Shown piece after piece: positions 5,204 through 5,613 of a DNA stretch of 5,613 nt. Positions within the stretch are counted from its first letter, which is position 1, and each line of letters opens with the position of its first letter. A program made the position numbers and the translations under genes. Origin of the DNA: an uncultured beta proteobacterium (GTDB taxonomy: Bacteria; Pseudomonadota; Gammaproteobacteria; Burkholderiales; Rhodocyclaceae); the NCBI GenBank assembly GCA_903932755.1, contig CAIZHL010000460.1, positions 1 through 5,613 on the forward strand, read 5' to 3'. Under the pieces are notes generated by a model. That model made no database searches. It saw only the letters and a program-made list of their open reading frames with translations, and was not told where the DNA came from.

Positions 5204-5613
5204 ATGCCCGGAACCCGCTACAAGCTCGAAGTCAATCCCGAGATCCCGGCGCGCCTGGTCCGCCTCAACGAACTCGCCAATAACCTCTGGTACAGCTGGG
5301 ACCGGCCGACCCGCTCCCTGTTCGCGCGACTTGGCCAGGGCCTGTGGAAAGCGGTGCATCACAGCCCGAAGGCCTTCCTCAAGCGCATGGACCAGAAGCG
5401 GATCAGCGAGGCCGCCGACGATCCGGTATTCCTCGGCACCATGAACCGCGTGCTGTCGGCCTTCGATTCGTATCACGCGGAGCCGCGGCTGCAATTGCCG
5501 GGCAAGCCGCCGCTGCAGGCCACCGACCTGATCGCCTACTTTTGCGCCGAGTTCGGCTTCCATGAAAGCCTGCCGATCTACTCCGGCGGCCTCGGCATCC
5601 TCGCCGGCGACCA
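5204..5613 (+). CDS. glgP: Alpha-glucan (glycogen) phosphorylase, GT35, N-terminal part only (3' truncated by window)
   Basis: Releases glucose-1-phosphate from the non-reducing ends of glycogen or maltodextrin with phosphate, in the cytoplasm, using pyridoxal phosphate. The first 136 residues are present and the frame is open to the window end. Residues about 10-105 fit the N-terminal DUF3417 region of the shorter bacterial/archaeal alpha-glucan phosphorylases (LNELANNLWYSWDRPTRSLF at 21-40, then LGQGLWKAVHHSPKAFL). They are followed by the family hallmark IAYFCAEFGFHESLPIYSGGLGILAGD, split here as IAYFCAEFGFHE (110-121) and SLPIYSGGLGILAGD (122-136). The pyridoxal-phosphate Lys lies beyond the window. 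The start ATG is supported by the AGGTG site 8 nt upstream. The 188-bp gap with two palindromic repeats separates it from the GH57 pair, so it may be transcribed partly on its own. The product would feed G1P back to GlgC or to glycolysis. Confidence 0.95.
   Translation, partial: MPGTRYKLEVNPEIPARLVRLNELANNLWYSWDRPTRSLFARLGQGLWKAVHHSPKAFLKRMDQKRISEAADDPVFLGTMNRVLSAFDSYHAEPRLQLPGKPPLQATDLIAYFCAEFGFHESLPIYSGGLGILAGD

Overview
The window is a GC-rich (about two-thirds G+C by eye) stretch of a glycogen / alpha-glucan metabolism cluster. All four genes are on the + strand. The codon usage, the GlgC most like the proteobacterial type, and the GC-rich palindromic intergenic repeats suggest a betaproteobacterium, perhaps of the Rhodocyclales/Nitrosomonadales kind. 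That placement is inference; no marker gene is present.

Layout: (1) 2-1099, the 3' part of glgC (ADP-glucose pyrophosphorylase), cut by the window edge. (2) 1100-1260, an intergenic stretch with a perfect 16-bp hairpin that includes the glgC stop codon, and one copy of a C-rich palindromic repeat. (3) 1261-2994, a complete GH57 enzyme of the COG1449 (alpha-amylase/amylopullulanase-like) type. (4) 3003-5015, a complete second GH57 enzyme, an end-to-end relative of the Thermococcus litoralis 4-alpha-glucanotransferase type, 8 bp after the first. (5) 5016-5203, an intergenic stretch with two more copies of the repeat. (6) 5204-5613, the start of an alpha-glucan phosphorylase (GT35, with the N-terminal DUF3417 region), cut by the window edge.

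Together the genes cover both ends of glycogen turnover. GlgC makes ADP-glucose from glucose-1-phosphate, the phosphorylase returns glucose-1-phosphate from the polymer, and the two GH57 enzymes would hydrolyse, trim or transfer alpha-glucan chains between them. No signal peptide is visible on the three genes whose N-terminus is in the window, so they should act on cytoplasmic polymer. No glycogen synthase or branching enzyme of the usual GH13 type lies in the window.

The least ordinary part is the glgC-GH57 junction. An 11-bp direct repeat (1115-1125 and 1253-1263) brackets 138-bp-spaced sequence containing the palindromic repeat. Removing one repeat unit joins a well-placed Shine-Dalgarno and ATG (1093-1107) in frame to the GH57 gene. 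This suggests that a repeat insertion displaced the original start, leaving the present ATG without a visible ribosome binding site. The three repeat copies also share a four-tract G-run pattern on the minus strand that could form a G-quadruplex.
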